Shown: positions 18,454 through 28,073, counted from the first letter of the stretch. The stretch: 64,000 bases of DNA from Aureimonas altamirensis (GCF_001463885.1 NZ_BBWQ01000021.1:34312-98311), one strand, 5' to 3'. A program made the numbers and translations. The notes: generated by a model from the letters alone, not told the origin.

Positions 18454-18471
18454 CGTTCAAAATATTGAACG
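18454..18471. promoter_or_regulatory. Perfect palindrome CGTTCAA-AATA-TTGAACG, candidate IclR operator
   Basis: Two exact 7-bp arms with a 4-nt spacer lie 9 bp before the IclR start codon (18481), overlapping the ribosome binding region. The size and place fit an IclR-type autoregulatory site controlling the rightward operon. Confidence 0.6.
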
Positions 18472-18480
18472 GTCGGGAGG

Positions 18481-19239
18481 ATGTCAAGGGTGAGCGGGCG
18501 CGGAGCCGAACGGATACTCGATCTGGTCGAGTGGATGGCCGGGCAGGTTGCGCCCTTCGGGCTGGCCGATGCCGCGCAGGCGATGGCGACGCCGAAAAGC
18601 TCGATGCTGCTGTTGCTGCGCACGCTGGTGGATCGCGGCTACGCCGAGCGGCTGCCCGATGGCCGCTACGCGTTGGCCCGGTTGCCGGGCGAGATGGGTT
18701 CGACGGGCCGGGCCTGGAACACGCTGCTGCGCGTGGCGGAGCCGGCGCTGCGCGCCGCCGTGGACGCCGTCCGCGAAACGGGGTTCGTCGCCGTGCTCGA
18801 CGAGGGCAAGGTGCGCTACCTGAACAAGCTCCTGCCCGACCGCGAGATCCGCTACGACCGGGATATAACGGCGCCCCGCGCGCCGCATCAGGTGGCCAGC
18901 GGCATCGTGCTGATGGCATGGATGCCGGCGGACGAGCGCGCAGCCCTCGTCGCCGCGCTCGACACCGACCATGCGGCGCTGGAAGCCGACCTGACCGCCT
19001 GCCGGGCGAACGGCTTCTTCTACAATGGCAAGGGCGTCGTCGAAGGGGCGGCCGGCGTCGCCGCGCCTGTCTTCGGAGCGGATGGCCGGGCATTGGCCGC
19101 CATCAACATATCGGGCCCCCGCGACAGGGTGGCCGCCCAGATCGACAGCCTGTCGCAACAGACCGTGCAGACCGCGGCGCGCGTGACGGAGGAGTTGCAG
19201 CGCCGCGCCCATAACAAACGCATTCCGGGAGGAAACTGA
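18481..19239 (+). CDS. IclR-family transcriptional regulator
   Basis: 252 residues. The winged helix region is ERILDLVEWMAGQVAPFGLA, DAAQAMATPKSSMLLLLRTL. The effector domain has APRAPHQVASGIVLMAWMP and a C-terminal VAAPVFGADGRALAAINISG. It precedes the ABC importer by 2 bp, so it is probably part of that operon and its local repressor or activator. CGGGAGG precedes the start. Confidence 0.88.
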   Translation: MSRVSGRGAERILDLVEWMAGQVAPFGLADAAQAMATPKSSMLLLLRTLVDRGYAERLPDGRYALARLPGEMGSTGRAWNTLLRVAEPALRAAVDAVRETGFVAVLDEGKVRYLNKLLPDREIRYDRDITAPRAPHQVASGIVLMAWMPADERAALVAALDTDHAALEADLTACRANGFFYNGKGVVEGAAGVAAPVFGADGRALAAINISGPRDRVAAQIDSLSQQTVQTAARVTEELQRRAHNKRIPGGN

Positions 19240-19241
19240 CA

Positions 19242-20342
19242 ATGCGCATCTCCAGCATGATCGGCGGGCTCGCGCTCGTCGCGGCGCTCAACGGGGCGGC
19301 TCTCGCCCAGCCCGCGCTGCCCGATTATTACCCTGATACCTACGGCGAGATCGTCGAGGCATCGCGCGGCGAGCGCGGCCTCGTCATCTATTCCAACATG
19401 GCCGACAACAACTGGCAGCCGGTCATCGCCGGCTTCCGGGAAGCCTATCCGTGGATCAACGTGGAGACGCTGGACCTCGGCTCCGGCACCGTCCATTCGC
19501 GTTGGGAGGCCGAGGCCGGCAGCGGATCGCGCACGGCCGACATTCTTGTTTCGGGTGCCAACGACCGCTGGGCCAGCTACGGCAAGGATGGCCGCATGAT
19601 GGCCTATGACAGCCCGGAATTCGCCCACCTGCCCGACTTCGCGAACCCCTATCCGGGAGTCGCCGTGCTTTCGGCCGACCCGCTCGTCATCACCTACAAT
19701 GCGGCGCTCCTGCCGGAAGAGCAGCGTCCGACAGGCTTTGCCGCGCTGTCGGCCGCCGCCGTGGCCGATCCAGGCACGTTCGACGGGCGCATCACCACCT
19801 ACGACGCCGCGCGCAACTCGTTCGGCCTTGCCGCCTGGTGGGCCTACATGAACGCCAAGGGCGACGAAGGCTGGCAGAACCTGCGCGCCATCGGCCCGAT
19901 GATCCGGGGCGAGACATCCGGCGGGCCGATGAACGAGAAGATCGCCACCGGCGAGTACGTCATCGGCGTCGCCGTTTCGGGTATCACCATCTTCCCCCGG
20001 CTGGAGCAGCCGGGTGGCGAAATCCTGGGCTTCGCCTTCCCGGACGACGGCACCATCGTGATGCTGCGCGGGCTCGGCATCCCCAAGGAGGCCGCAAACC
20101 CCAACTCGGCCAAGCTGTTCGCCGATTATGCCCTCAGCAATGCCGGCCAGACGCTGCTCGGCAAGGGCGGGCTGGTGCCCTACCGCGACGATGTCGCCGA
20201 AGGCGACGTGCGCTACACCTACCAGGGCATCGCGGAACAGATCGGCGCCGACAATGTGATCGAGGCCGGCTTCGACCAGCGCCTGATTACCGAGGCGCCC
20301 GCCTTTGTCGAAAAATGGAACGCCGCCCTGCAAGGCCGCTAA
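19242..20342 (+). CDS. ABC importer periplasmic binding protein (iron/spermidine type)
   Basis: 366 residues with a signal peptide, MRISSMIGGLALVAALNGAA, cleaved near ALAQ. The fold is that of the Fe(3+)/2-aminoethylphosphonate/putrescine cluster: GLVIYSNMADNNWQPVIAGF, TADILVSGANDRWASYGKDG, and GIPKEAANPNSAKLFADYAL near the C-terminus. The catabolic genes downstream make an organic substrate more likely than iron. GGGAGGAAACTGACA precedes the ATG. Confidence 0.88.
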   Translation: MRISSMIGGLALVAALNGAALAQPALPDYYPDTYGEIVEASRGERGLVIYSNMADNNWQPVIAGFREAYPWINVETLDLGSGTVHSRWEAEAGSGSRTADILVSGANDRWASYGKDGRMMAYDSPEFAHLPDFANPYPGVAVLSADPLVITYNAALLPEEQRPTGFAALSAAAVADPGTFDGRITTYDAARNSFGLAAWWAYMNAKGDEGWQNLRAIGPMIRGETSGGPMNEKIATGEYVIGVAVSGITIFPRLEQPGGEILGFAFPDDGTIVMLRGLGIPKEAANPNSAKLFADYALSNAGQTLLGKGGLVPYRDDVAEGDVRYTYQGIAEQIGADNVIEAGFDQRLITEAPAFVEKWNAALQGR

Positions 20343-20421
20343 CCGCAAGCGCCGGCGCCGCCACACGGCGGCGCCCACGGCAGCCTGGGCGCAACACCGC
20401 CCGTAACCCGGTGGAAACACA

Positions 20422-22140
20422 ATGTCCCACAGTGCGCCAGTGGGGGCGAAGGCCCCCGCGACAGACCGCTCGCGTCTGATTTTCTGGGGTGTATCCCTGC
20501 TGACGGCGGTGCTCGTCATCGGGCCGATCGCCCCGATCGCGGTGCAGGCTTTCCTTGCCGAGCCGCTCTACGCCGGCGACAACACCTTCACGCTGACAAA
20601 CTTCGTCCGCCTGCTGGGAGAGGCCGGCATCGGACGGATCTTCCTGAATACGCTGTACTTCGCAATGCTCACCATGGGCGTCGCGCAGGTGTTCGGGGCC
20701 ATTGCCGCCGTGGTGGTGGGCCGCACCAACCTGCCGGGCCGCATCTGGATGGGCGAGCTGATGGTCTGGCCGCTCTTCGTCAGCAATCTCGTCATCGCCT
20801 TCGGGTGGTTCACCATGTACGGGCCCTCCGGCTACTTCTCGCTTGCCATGCGAAGCTGGTTCGGCGGCGTACCGTGGAACCTCTATTCGCTGACCGGCAT
20901 GGGCATCGTGGCCGGCCTCAGCCAGGCACCGTTGACCTACCTCATGTGCATCGGCGCCGTCACCAAGGCCGACCCGCAACTGGAATCGGCCGCGCGCTCT
21001 GCCGGCGCCGGGCCGTTCCGCGCCCTGTGGTCCGTTACCGTGCCGATGATGCGGCCGGCCATCATCTACTCCGCCGTGCTCAACTTCGTCATCGGTATCG
21101 AGATGCTCGCCATTCCGCTGCTGTTCGGCGGCCCCAGCGGCATCATGACCATCACCACCTTCCTGTACGACAAGGGCATCAACGCCGCCGTGCAGCCGGA
21201 TTACGGCATCGTCGGCGCGGCTGCGCTGATCCTGCTGGCGGTCGTTGCCTTCCTGGTGTGGCTGCAGGGCCGGCTGATGAAGGATTCCGGCCGTTTCGTC
21301 ACGTTGCGCGGCAAGGCCAGCCGACCCCAGATCCTGGATCTCGGGCTCTGGCGCTGGTTCGCCTTCGCTGTTGTCTTCGCCTATGTCTTCTTCACCATCA
21401 TCGCGGTGTTCGGCGGCATCTTCATGCGCGCCAGCGTCACCTTCCTGACGCCGTTGATCCCGTTCTGGAAACTCATCACGACCGCCAATTTCGAGCTGAT
21501 CCTGACGTCAAGCAATTATGTCCGCTCGATCGTCAACACGGTTCTGGTCTCTTTCTTCGGCGCCATCATCGGCACCTTCTTCATCGCCGTCGTCACGCTG
21601 ATCGCCCGGCGTTCGGACTTCCGCTACGCAAGGCCGCTGGAGTATCTGGCGCTGTTTCCGCGCTCGCTGCCCGGCATCATCGCCGGCCTCGGCTTCTTCT
21701 ACGCCCTGGTGTGGATACCCGGTCTCGACGTCATCCGCGGCACGATCTACGTGCTGATGATCGTCTTCATCCTGCGCTACATCCCGGTGGGGTTCGGGGC
21801 CATCGCGCCGGCTCTCTCACAGATCGGCGACGAGCTCGACAGGGGAGCGCGCATATCCGGCGCGGATTGGTGGACGACCGTCACCCGCATCATCCTGCCG
21901 ATCCTGAAGCCGGCGCTCTTCTCGTGCTTCGCGCTGCTCTTCATCCATTTCTTCAAGGAATACGTCACGGCGGTCTTCCTGTACCAGCCGGGCTCCGAGA
22001 TCATCGGCACGACCATGCTGCAGCTCGTGGCGCAGGGCGACAACGGACCCGTTTCCGCCCTCGCAACCATCCAAGTCGTCATCACCGCGGTCTTCGTGAT
22101 CCTCGCGCGCCGCGTCCTGGGAGCCCGGATCTATGGCTGA
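20422..22140 (+). CDS. ABC importer permease with two fused transmembrane modules
   Basis: 572 residues with about twelve membrane segments in two halves, each with an EAA-type loop (ESAARSAGAGPFRALWSVTV and ELDRGARISGADWWTTVTRI). This fused form is typical of FbpB-like importers. It follows the binding protein by 79 bp and overlaps the ATPase gene by 8 bp, so a complete importer is present: binding protein, permease and ATPase. Confidence 0.92.
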   Translation: MSHSAPVGAKAPATDRSRLIFWGVSLLTAVLVIGPIAPIAVQAFLAEPLYAGDNTFTLTNFVRLLGEAGIGRIFLNTLYFAMLTMGVAQVFGAIAAVVVGRTNLPGRIWMGELMVWPLFVSNLVIAFGWFTMYGPSGYFSLAMRSWFGGVPWNLYSLTGMGIVAGLSQAPLTYLMCIGAVTKADPQLESAARSAGAGPFRALWSVTVPMMRPAIIYSAVLNFVIGIEMLAIPLLFGGPSGIMTITTFLYDKGINAAVQPDYGIVGAAALILLAVVAFLVWLQGRLMKDSGRFVTLRGKASRPQILDLGLWRWFAFAVVFAYVFFTIIAVFGGIFMRASVTFLTPLIPFWKLITTANFELILTSSNYVRSIVNTVLVSFFGAIIGTFFIAVVTLIARRSDFRYARPLEYLALFPRSLPGIIAGLGFFYALVWIPGLDVIRGTIYVLMIVFILRYIPVGFGAIAPALSQIGDELDRGARISGADWWTTVTRIILPILKPALFSCFALLFIHFFKEYVTAVFLYQPGSEIIGTTMLQLVAQGDNGPVSALATIQVVITAVFVILARRVLGARIYG

Positions 22141-23209
22141 CCTCGTCCTCGACCACCTCACCATCCGCTATGGCGGCGTCACCGCCGTCAACGACGTCTC
22201 GATCACCGTCCCCTCGGGAGAGTTCCTGACGCTGCTTGGCCCTTCTGGCTGCGGAAAATCCACCACGCTGTTCTCCATCGCCGGGCTGAACAAGGCCACA
22301 TCCGGCACGATCCGCATCGGCGACACGGTTCTGTTCGACGGCGAACGCGGCGTGGAGGTTGCACCGGAGCGGCGCAATATCGGCCTCGTCTTCCAGAGCT
22401 ACGCCCTGTGGCCGCACAAGACCGTTGCTGAAAACCTGGCCTTTCCGCTGCAATTGCGGCGCATCGGGCGGGCAGAGCGCGACGAGAAGATCGCCGAAGC
22501 TCTAGGCCTCGTGGAGATGACCCCCTACGCGGATCGCTACCCGTTCGAGCTGTCGGGCGGCCAGCAGCAGCGCGTGGCGCTGGCACGCGCGCTCGTCTAC
22601 CGCCCCGGCCTGCTGCTGCTGGACGAGCCCTTGTCCAACCTCGATGCCAAGCTGCGCGAGCGCGCCCGTGTCTGGCTGCGCGAACTGCAGGAGCGGCTGG
22701 GCGTCACCACAATCTACGTCACGCACGATCAGGCCGAGGCCCTGGCGGTCTCCGACCGGATCGCGGTGATGAGCATGGGCCGCATGCGGCAGCTCGGCAC
22801 GCCGAATGAAATCTACGAGCGGCCGGCCGACGCCTTCGTCGCCGATTTCATCGGCTCTTCCAACTTTCTGTCGGGGCGCCTGCTGGGCAAGGATGCGGCC
22901 GGCGCCAGAGTGGCGCTGGCGGACGGCACGCAGATCAGCGCCGGGGCGGGCGATGCCCATAGCGACGGCTCGCTCGTGGTGGCCGTGCGGCCGGAAAACA
23001 TCGAGATCGTGCCCGGCCTCAGCGAAAACGGTTTTGCGGCCGACGTGCGCTCCGGCACCTATCTCGGCTCGGTGTACCAGTACGAGCTTGCAGGCGCGGG
23101 AGAGATCTTCCGCATCCAGACGACGCGACCGGTGACACAGGACCGTGTCTTCGTGCGCATTCCACAAGCCGCCACCACCGTCTTCGCCGCCGGGCCGGAG
23201 GCTGCCTGA
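22133..23209 (+). CDS. ABC importer ATP-binding protein (PotA/FbpC type)
   Basis: 358 residues. Walker A is GPSGCGKST (36-44), the signature is LSGGQQQRVALARAL, Walker B is LLLLDEPLSNLDAK, and the switch His is in YVTHDQAEALAVSDRI. The C-terminal TOBE region covers about residues 240-355. It energises the permease upstream. The next gene begins 1 bp after its stop. Confidence 0.93.
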   Translation: MADLVLDHLTIRYGGVTAVNDVSITVPSGEFLTLLGPSGCGKSTTLFSIAGLNKATSGTIRIGDTVLFDGERGVEVAPERRNIGLVFQSYALWPHKTVAENLAFPLQLRRIGRAERDEKIAEALGLVEMTPYADRYPFELSGGQQQRVALARALVYRPGLLLLDEPLSNLDAKLRERARVWLRELQERLGVTTIYVTHDQAEALAVSDRIAVMSMGRMRQLGTPNEIYERPADAFVADFIGSSNFLSGRLLGKDAAGARVALADGTQISAGAGDAHSDGSLVVAVRPENIEIVPGLSENGFAADVRSGTYLGSVYQYELAGAGEIFRIQTTRPVTQDRVFVRIPQAATTVFAAGPEAA

Positions 23210-23210
23210 C

Positions 23211-24437
23211 ATGCTGGATGCCAAACCGCCCCTCCGCTTCGACCCGGCCCGCACCGGGCCCATGCAGGGGATCCGCGTCGTCGATCTGTCGCGCCTCGTC
23301 GCCGGCAACATGCTGTCGCTGCAGCTTGCCGATTTCGGCGCCGACGTCATCAAGGTGGAACCCCCTGCGGGCGACCCGTTGCGCGATTGGCGCGATGACG
23401 GGCAATCGCTGCACTGGAAGACCTATGGTCGCAACAAGCGTTCCATCATGCTCAACCTGCGCGACGATACGCACAGGCAGGCGCTGCTGGCCCTTCTGGA
23501 TACGGCCGACGTCTTCATCGAAAACTTCCGCCCCGGCACGCTGGAACGCATGGGCCTTGCGCCGACGACGCTTCTGGAGCGCAACCCCGACCTGATCGTG
23601 GTGCGCATCTCCGGCTTCGGCCAGACAGGCCCTTACGCGCAGTATCCCGGCTTCGGCACGCTGGTGGAGGCCATGAGCGGCTTTGCCGCCCGCACCGGTT
23701 TTCCCGACCGGGAGCCGGTTCTGCCGCCGCTGGCGCTGGCCGACATGATCGCCGGGCTGCAGGGCGCCCAGGCGGTTTCCACCGCGCTCCTGGCACGGCA
23801 GCGCGGGCTTGCCCGTGGACAAGTGATCGATCTTTCTCTGCTGGAGCCGATCTTTTCGGTGCTTGGGCCGGAAGCCGCCATCCACCGGGTGACGGGCAAG
23901 GTGAAACAACGTTCGGGCAGCGCGTCCAACACCGTGTCGCCGCGCAATGTCTATCTGTGCGGCGACGGTAAATATGTCGCCCTGTCGGGCTCCACCCAGG
24001 TCGTCGCCTTCCGGATTTTCGAGATCATTGGCCGGCCGGACATGAAGACAGACCCGCGCTTTGCCACCAATGCCGACCGCGTGCGCCACCGCGACGAGAT
24101 TGACACCGCCCTTGGCGCATGGTTCGCCACACGGGACAGGGGCGCGGCACTGACGGAGATGCGCGCCGCCGGCGCAACCGTCGGCCCGGTCTACGATATC
24201 GCCGATATTGCCGAAGACCCGCACTTCCACGCCCGCGAAATCGTCGTGGAAGTGGAAGACGCAGACAATGGCAGCCTGCCCATGCACAACATCGTGCCGC
24301 GCCTTTCCGAGACGCCCGGCGCATGGCGCCACCCGGCCCCGGCGCTCGGCGAGCATACGGAGGAGATCCTCGCCGAGCTGGGGCTGGAGCCGCTGCCGGC
24401 CGGGCGGGATGCGCGCGTGCGGGAGGACAGGGAATGA
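23211..24437 (+). CDS. Class III (CaiB/BaiF) acyl-CoA transferase
   Basis: 408 residues from the ATG at 23211. Family motifs are GIRVVDLSRLVAGNMLSLQL, DFGADVIKVEPPAGDPLRDW, VFIENFRPGTLERMGL, and the catalytic Asp178 in LPPLALADMIAGLQGAQ. It moves CoA from a donor such as acetyl- or succinyl-CoA to an organic acid. It is in one tight operon with the ABC importer and the CitE-type lyase, so it probably activates the imported acid. Confidence 0.92.
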   Translation: MLDAKPPLRFDPARTGPMQGIRVVDLSRLVAGNMLSLQLADFGADVIKVEPPAGDPLRDWRDDGQSLHWKTYGRNKRSIMLNLRDDTHRQALLALLDTADVFIENFRPGTLERMGLAPTTLLERNPDLIVVRISGFGQTGPYAQYPGFGTLVEAMSGFAARTGFPDREPVLPPLALADMIAGLQGAQAVSTALLARQRGLARGQVIDLSLLEPIFSVLGPEAAIHRVTGKVKQRSGSASNTVSPRNVYLCGDGKYVALSGSTQVVAFRIFEIIGRPDMKTDPRFATNADRVRHRDEIDTALGAWFATRDRGAALTEMRAAGATVGPVYDIADIAEDPHFHAREIVVEVEDADNGSLPMHNIVPRLSETPGAWRHPAPALGEHTEEILAELGLEPLPAGRDARVREDRE

Positions 24438-25294
24438 TCCGCTCGCTTCTCTATGTGCCGGCATCGAGCGAGCGTTTCATCGCCGGCGCGCACCGGCGCG
24501 GCGCGGATGCAATTATCCTGGACCTCGAGGATGCCGTGGCCCCCAATGCCAAGGAAGCGGCGCGCGCCGGCCTTGCCGAGGCGGTACCGGAGGTGGCCAA
24601 GGGCGGCGCGACGGTTTTCGTGCGCATCAATGCGGAGCGGGAACTGATCTTTGCCGATGCGGAGGCGGCGTGCCGTGCCGGCGCCTATGCCCTCTATGTA
24701 TCCAAGGTGGGGAGCGTCGACATTCTGGTCGAGCTGGCAGAAAGGCTGGCGCCGGTGGAAGCCGCGCTGGGCCGTGCGCCGATGCGCTTCGTGCCGCTGC
24801 TGGAAGACCCCGGCGCCGTGCTGGATGCACGCGCCATAGCCCGGGGACCGCGGGTTATGGCCCTGTCGACGGGCGGCGAGGATATCGCCACCGAAATGGG
24901 GGCCGAGCCCCTGCCGGAGGTGCTGCGCCTGCCCAAGCTTCTGGTGCACATGGCGGCCAAGGCGGAGCGGCTCCTGTCGTTCGGCCTGTTGCGCAGCGTC
25001 GCGGACTATGCCGACGAAGCGGCCATGCAGGCTGCGGCACAGGAAGCGCGGCGCTTCGGCTTCGACGGCGCAAGCTGCATCCACCCGGCCATCGTCTCCA
25101 TTCTCAACGCGGCCTTCGCGCCCACGCAGGCCGACATCGCCTGGGCGCGCCGCGTCGTCGAAGCCAGCGAAGAGGCGGCCGGCCGCAATGTCGGGGCCTT
25201 CACGCTGGATGGGCGCTTCATCGACGCGCCCATCGTAACCCGAGCGCGCGCCGTCCTGGCGCGCATTCCGCAAGACAACGGAGCGCAAGCATGA
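24434..25294 (+). CDS. HpcH/HpaI aldolase / CitE-type CoA-ester lyase
   Basis: 286 residues starting MIRSLLYVPASSERFIAGAH. CitE-type motifs are ADAIILDLEDAVAPNAKEAA, VFVRINAE, ALSTGGEDIATEMGAEP and a C-terminal GFDGASCIHPAIVSILNAAF. Metal ligands should be the Glu and Asp in the LEDAV and GED regions. The family cleaves malyl-, citramalyl- or related CoA esters. The start overlaps the CoA-transferase stop (AATGA), so the two probably act in sequence on one acid. Confidence 0.9.
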   Translation: MIRSLLYVPASSERFIAGAHRRGADAIILDLEDAVAPNAKEAARAGLAEAVPEVAKGGATVFVRINAERELIFADAEAACRAGAYALYVSKVGSVDILVELAERLAPVEAALGRAPMRFVPLLEDPGAVLDARAIARGPRVMALSTGGEDIATEMGAEPLPEVLRLPKLLVHMAAKAERLLSFGLLRSVADYADEAAMQAAAQEARRFGFDGASCIHPAIVSILNAAFAPTQADIAWARRVVEASEEAAGRNVGAFTLDGRFIDAPIVTRARAVLARIPQDNGAQA

Positions 25295-26286
25295 CGATGG
25301 GCAAACCGCGCACACGGCGCGTGCTGGTGACGCATAACAGCATCGCACCGAGTGCGGTGGCGCTGTTGAACGCGCACGACATCGATGTCTTCTTCTCGCC
25401 ACCCTACGATGCGTCCGAGGTCGTCGCCGCGCGCATGGCCGAGCTTCAGCCGGACGCGCTGATGGTGCGGCAGGGGCGCATCGACGCCTCGGTCATCGGC
25501 GCCTCTTCCCGGTTGAAGGTCATCGTCAAGCACGGTGTGGGCGTCGACAATGTAGACCTGGAGGCCGCAGCAGCCCTCGATATTCCGGTGCTGCGCTCGC
25601 TCGGCTCCAACGCGCTGGCGGTGGCCGAACACGCCGTCTCCCTGATGCTCGCGCTGCTGAAGCAGTTTCCGGCGCTCGACACCGCCGTCAAGGGTGGGCA
25701 ATGGCCCAAGCCGAGCTTCATCGGCCGGGATATCGCCGGCGCCCGCCTGGGACTGATCGGCTTCGGCGCAATCGGGCGCGAAACGGCCCGCCTTGCCGTG
25801 GCGCTGGGCATGGATGTCACTGTCTACGATCCGCACGCCGCCGGCGAGATCGCGGCTGCCGGGCTTGCCGTCGCCGATAATGTGGAGGCTCTGGTGTCCG
25901 ACGTCGATATCGTCAGCCTGCATTGCCCGCTGACGCGCGAAACGCGCAACATCGTCGATGCCGGGCTGATCGAGCGGATGGGCCCGCAGACGCTGATCGT
26001 CAACACCGCCCGTGGCGGTCTTATCGACGAGGCGGCGCTGGCGGCGGCGCTGGCCGATGGTCGCATCGCCGGCGCCGGGCTCGACAGCTTCGCGGCAGAG
26101 CCGCCCTCCCCGGACGGACCGCTATGGGCCGCACCCAATCTGATCGTCACCCCGCATGTCGGCGGCGTGACGAAGGGATCCGCCATCACCATGGCCGAGA
26201 CGGCCGCACGCCACATCATCAGCGTTCTTGACGGCAATCCGCCGGATGCGCGCAGCCTTGCGCTGCCCGCAACGCTTGCCGCCTGA
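25291..26286 (+). CDS. NAD-dependent D-2-hydroxyacid dehydrogenase
   Basis: 331 residues from the ATG at 25291, which overlaps the preceding stop. The NAD site is ARLGLIGFGAIGRETARLA. Catalytic residues are the Arg in LIVNTARGGLIDE, the acidic residue of GLDSFAAEPPSPD and the His in IVTPHVGGVTKGSA. It interconverts a 2-keto acid and a D-2-hydroxy acid. Its place beside an RraA-like aldolase suggests handling of a hydroxy or keto acid from the imported substrate. Confidence 0.92.
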   Translation: MTMGKPRTRRVLVTHNSIAPSAVALLNAHDIDVFFSPPYDASEVVAARMAELQPDALMVRQGRIDASVIGASSRLKVIVKHGVGVDNVDLEAAAALDIPVLRSLGSNALAVAEHAVSLMLALLKQFPALDTAVKGGQWPKPSFIGRDIAGARLGLIGFGAIGRETARLAVALGMDVTVYDPHAAGEIAAAGLAVADNVEALVSDVDIVSLHCPLTRETRNIVDAGLIERMGPQTLIVNTARGGLIDEAALAAALADGRIAGAGLDSFAAEPPSPDGPLWAAPNLIVTPHVGGVTKGSAITMAETAARHIISVLDGNPPDARSLALPATLAA

Positions 26287-26313
26287 CCCACCCATCGCAA
26301 GGAAAGACACCCT

Positions 26314-26991
26314 ATGCCCTATGGTTTCCGCATCAAGCAGAGCTGGACACGCATCGACGCCAGCTTGGTGGCCGCCTTCCGCGCGCTTCCGGCCGCCAAT
26401 GTCAGCGATTCGATGCAGCGGCTGGCTGCGGCCGGCCCCACTTTGCAGCCGATGCACGGGGATGAGGTGCTGTGCGGACCGGCGCTCACCGTACGCTGCC
26501 GTCCCGGCGACAATCTGATGATCCACAAGGCCATCGACATGGCCGAGCCCGGCGACGTGATCGTCGTCGATGCCGGTGGCGACATGACCAATTCGCTGAT
26601 GGGCGAGTTGATGCTGGTGCATGCCATCCAGCGCGGTATCGCCGGCTTCGTGCTGAACGGCGCCATCCGCGATTCCGCCGCGATCGCGGAGCGCGGACTG
26701 CCCGTCTTCGCCTGTGGCGTCACCCACCGTGGCCCCTATCGGACCGGCCCCGGAGAGATCGGCTTCCCCATCGCACTCGATGGCATGCCCATCGCCCCCG
26801 GAGATCTGATCCTTGGCGATGCCGATGGCGTGGTCTGCGTACCGCAGGCCGATGCCGCCACCGTGCTGGCTGCCGCCCAGAAGAAGCAGGCGGCGGAAGA
26901 CCGCCAGATGCGCGACACGCTGGCCGGCACGCTGGACCGAAGCTGGGTCGACAAGGCCCTGGAAGCGGCCGGCTGCGAGATGATCGCCTGA
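26314..26991 (+). CDS. RraA-family protein, likely 4-hydroxy-4-methyl-2-oxoglutarate-type aldolase
   Basis: 225 residues. The core has AANVSDSMQR, VRCRPGDNLMIHKAIDMAEP, VVDAGGDMTNSLMGELMLVH, VLNGAIRDS (the conserved Arg-Asp) and ILGDADGVVCVPQAD. Family members are divalent-metal aldolases or decarboxylases of 2-keto acids; E. coli RraA itself inhibits RNase E. In this catabolic operon the aldolase role is far more likely. AAGGAAAGAC precedes the ATG. Confidence 0.9.
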   Translation: MPYGFRIKQSWTRIDASLVAAFRALPAANVSDSMQRLAAAGPTLQPMHGDEVLCGPALTVRCRPGDNLMIHKAIDMAEPGDVIVVDAGGDMTNSLMGELMLVHAIQRGIAGFVLNGAIRDSAAIAERGLPVFACGVTHRGPYRTGPGEIGFPIALDGMPIAPGDLILGDADGVVCVPQADAATVLAAAQKKQAAEDRQMRDTLAGTLDRSWVDKALEAAGCEMIA

Positions 26992-27063
26992 CCGCACGGT
27001 TGCATTCCGGCTTCTATCCGGTTGTGCTCGGCGTTCGATTCGACGCGGCATAGGGAGGTGCTC

Positions 27064-28011
27064 GTGCCATCAGATAACCAAGGGTCTCGATTGACGGCCG
27101 AAGCCAGCGGCGTGTTTCCGATTGCCGCGACCCCCTTCGACGATGCGGGTCGCCTCGACGAAGCCTCGCTGGACCGGCTCACCGACTTCTATGTCGAATC
27201 CGGAGCAACGGGGCTCACCATTCTCGGGATCATGGGCGAGGCGCAGAAGCTGGACGCGGAGGAAGCGCGTCTGGTCGTGCGCCGCATCGTGGCCCGGGCG
27301 CCCATTCCCGTGGTCGTCGGCGTTTCGGCCCCGGGCTTTGCGGCCATGAAGACGCTTGCCCGGGATTCGATGGATTTCGGCGCCGCCGGGGTGATGATCG
27401 CACCCACACCCAACCTTCGCACCGACGATCAGATCGTCGCCTATTTCACCGATGCGGTGGAGGCCATCGGCGACGATATCCCCTTCGTGCTGCAGGATTA
27501 TCCGCTGACGCTGTCGGTTATCATGACGCCGGGCGTCATCCGCCGCATCGTCACGGCCCTGCCCTCCTGCGTGATGCTGAAGCACGAGGACTGGCCGGGC
27601 CTGGAGAAGATCTCCACCTTGCGGCGCTGGCAGGCCGAGGGCAGCCTGCGCCCCCTGTCCATCCTGTGCGGCAATGGCGGGCTGTTCCTGGATTTCGAGG
27701 GCGAACGCGGCGCCGACGGCGCGATGACCGGCTACGCCTTTCCCGACATGCTGGCCGAACTGGCATCCCTGCAGAAAGCCGGCCGCCGCGATGCGGCGCA
27801 CGATCTGTTCGACGCGCACCTGCCGCTCATTCGCTACGAGCAGCAGCAGGGTGTCGGGCTTGCGGTCCGCAAATACATATTGAAGCGGCGGGGCGCCATC
27901 GCCTGCGACCGGCAGCGCAAACCGGGCGGGAGCCTTTCCGACACCGCCAGGCAGGAAGTGGACTATCTTCTCGCGCGCCTGGCCCGCACCGATCCGCGCG
28001 CGGCGCTGTAG
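27064..28011 (+). CDS. DapA-like (DHDPS/NAL family) aldolase or dehydratase
   Basis: 315 residues from a GTG at 27064, preceded by AGGGAGGTGCTC, a strong ribosome binding site. The Schiff-base Lys is K173 (CVMLKHED) and the conserved Tyr is Y146 (VLQDYPLT). The usual GTTGE is changed to LGIMGEA, so it is not a true dihydrodipicolinate synthase. The family performs pyruvate-type aldol or dehydration chemistry. It is the last gene of the rightward catabolic cluster, 72 bp after the RraA-like gene. Confidence 0.88.
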   Translation: MPSDNQGSRLTAEASGVFPIAATPFDDAGRLDEASLDRLTDFYVESGATGLTILGIMGEAQKLDAEEARLVVRRIVARAPIPVVVGVSAPGFAAMKTLARDSMDFGAAGVMIAPTPNLRTDDQIVAYFTDAVEAIGDDIPFVLQDYPLTLSVIMTPGVIRRIVTALPSCVMLKHEDWPGLEKISTLRRWQAEGSLRPLSILCGNGGLFLDFEGERGADGAMTGYAFPDMLAELASLQKAGRRDAAHDLFDAHLPLIRYEQQQGVGLAVRKYILKRRGAIACDRQRKPGGSLSDTARQEVDYLLARLARTDPRAAL

Positions 28012-28073
28012 GGCCGGTACGCCCAAGTCTCGACACCTTGCTTTTGTAACCAGCGCTGTCTTCATATGCTGAG

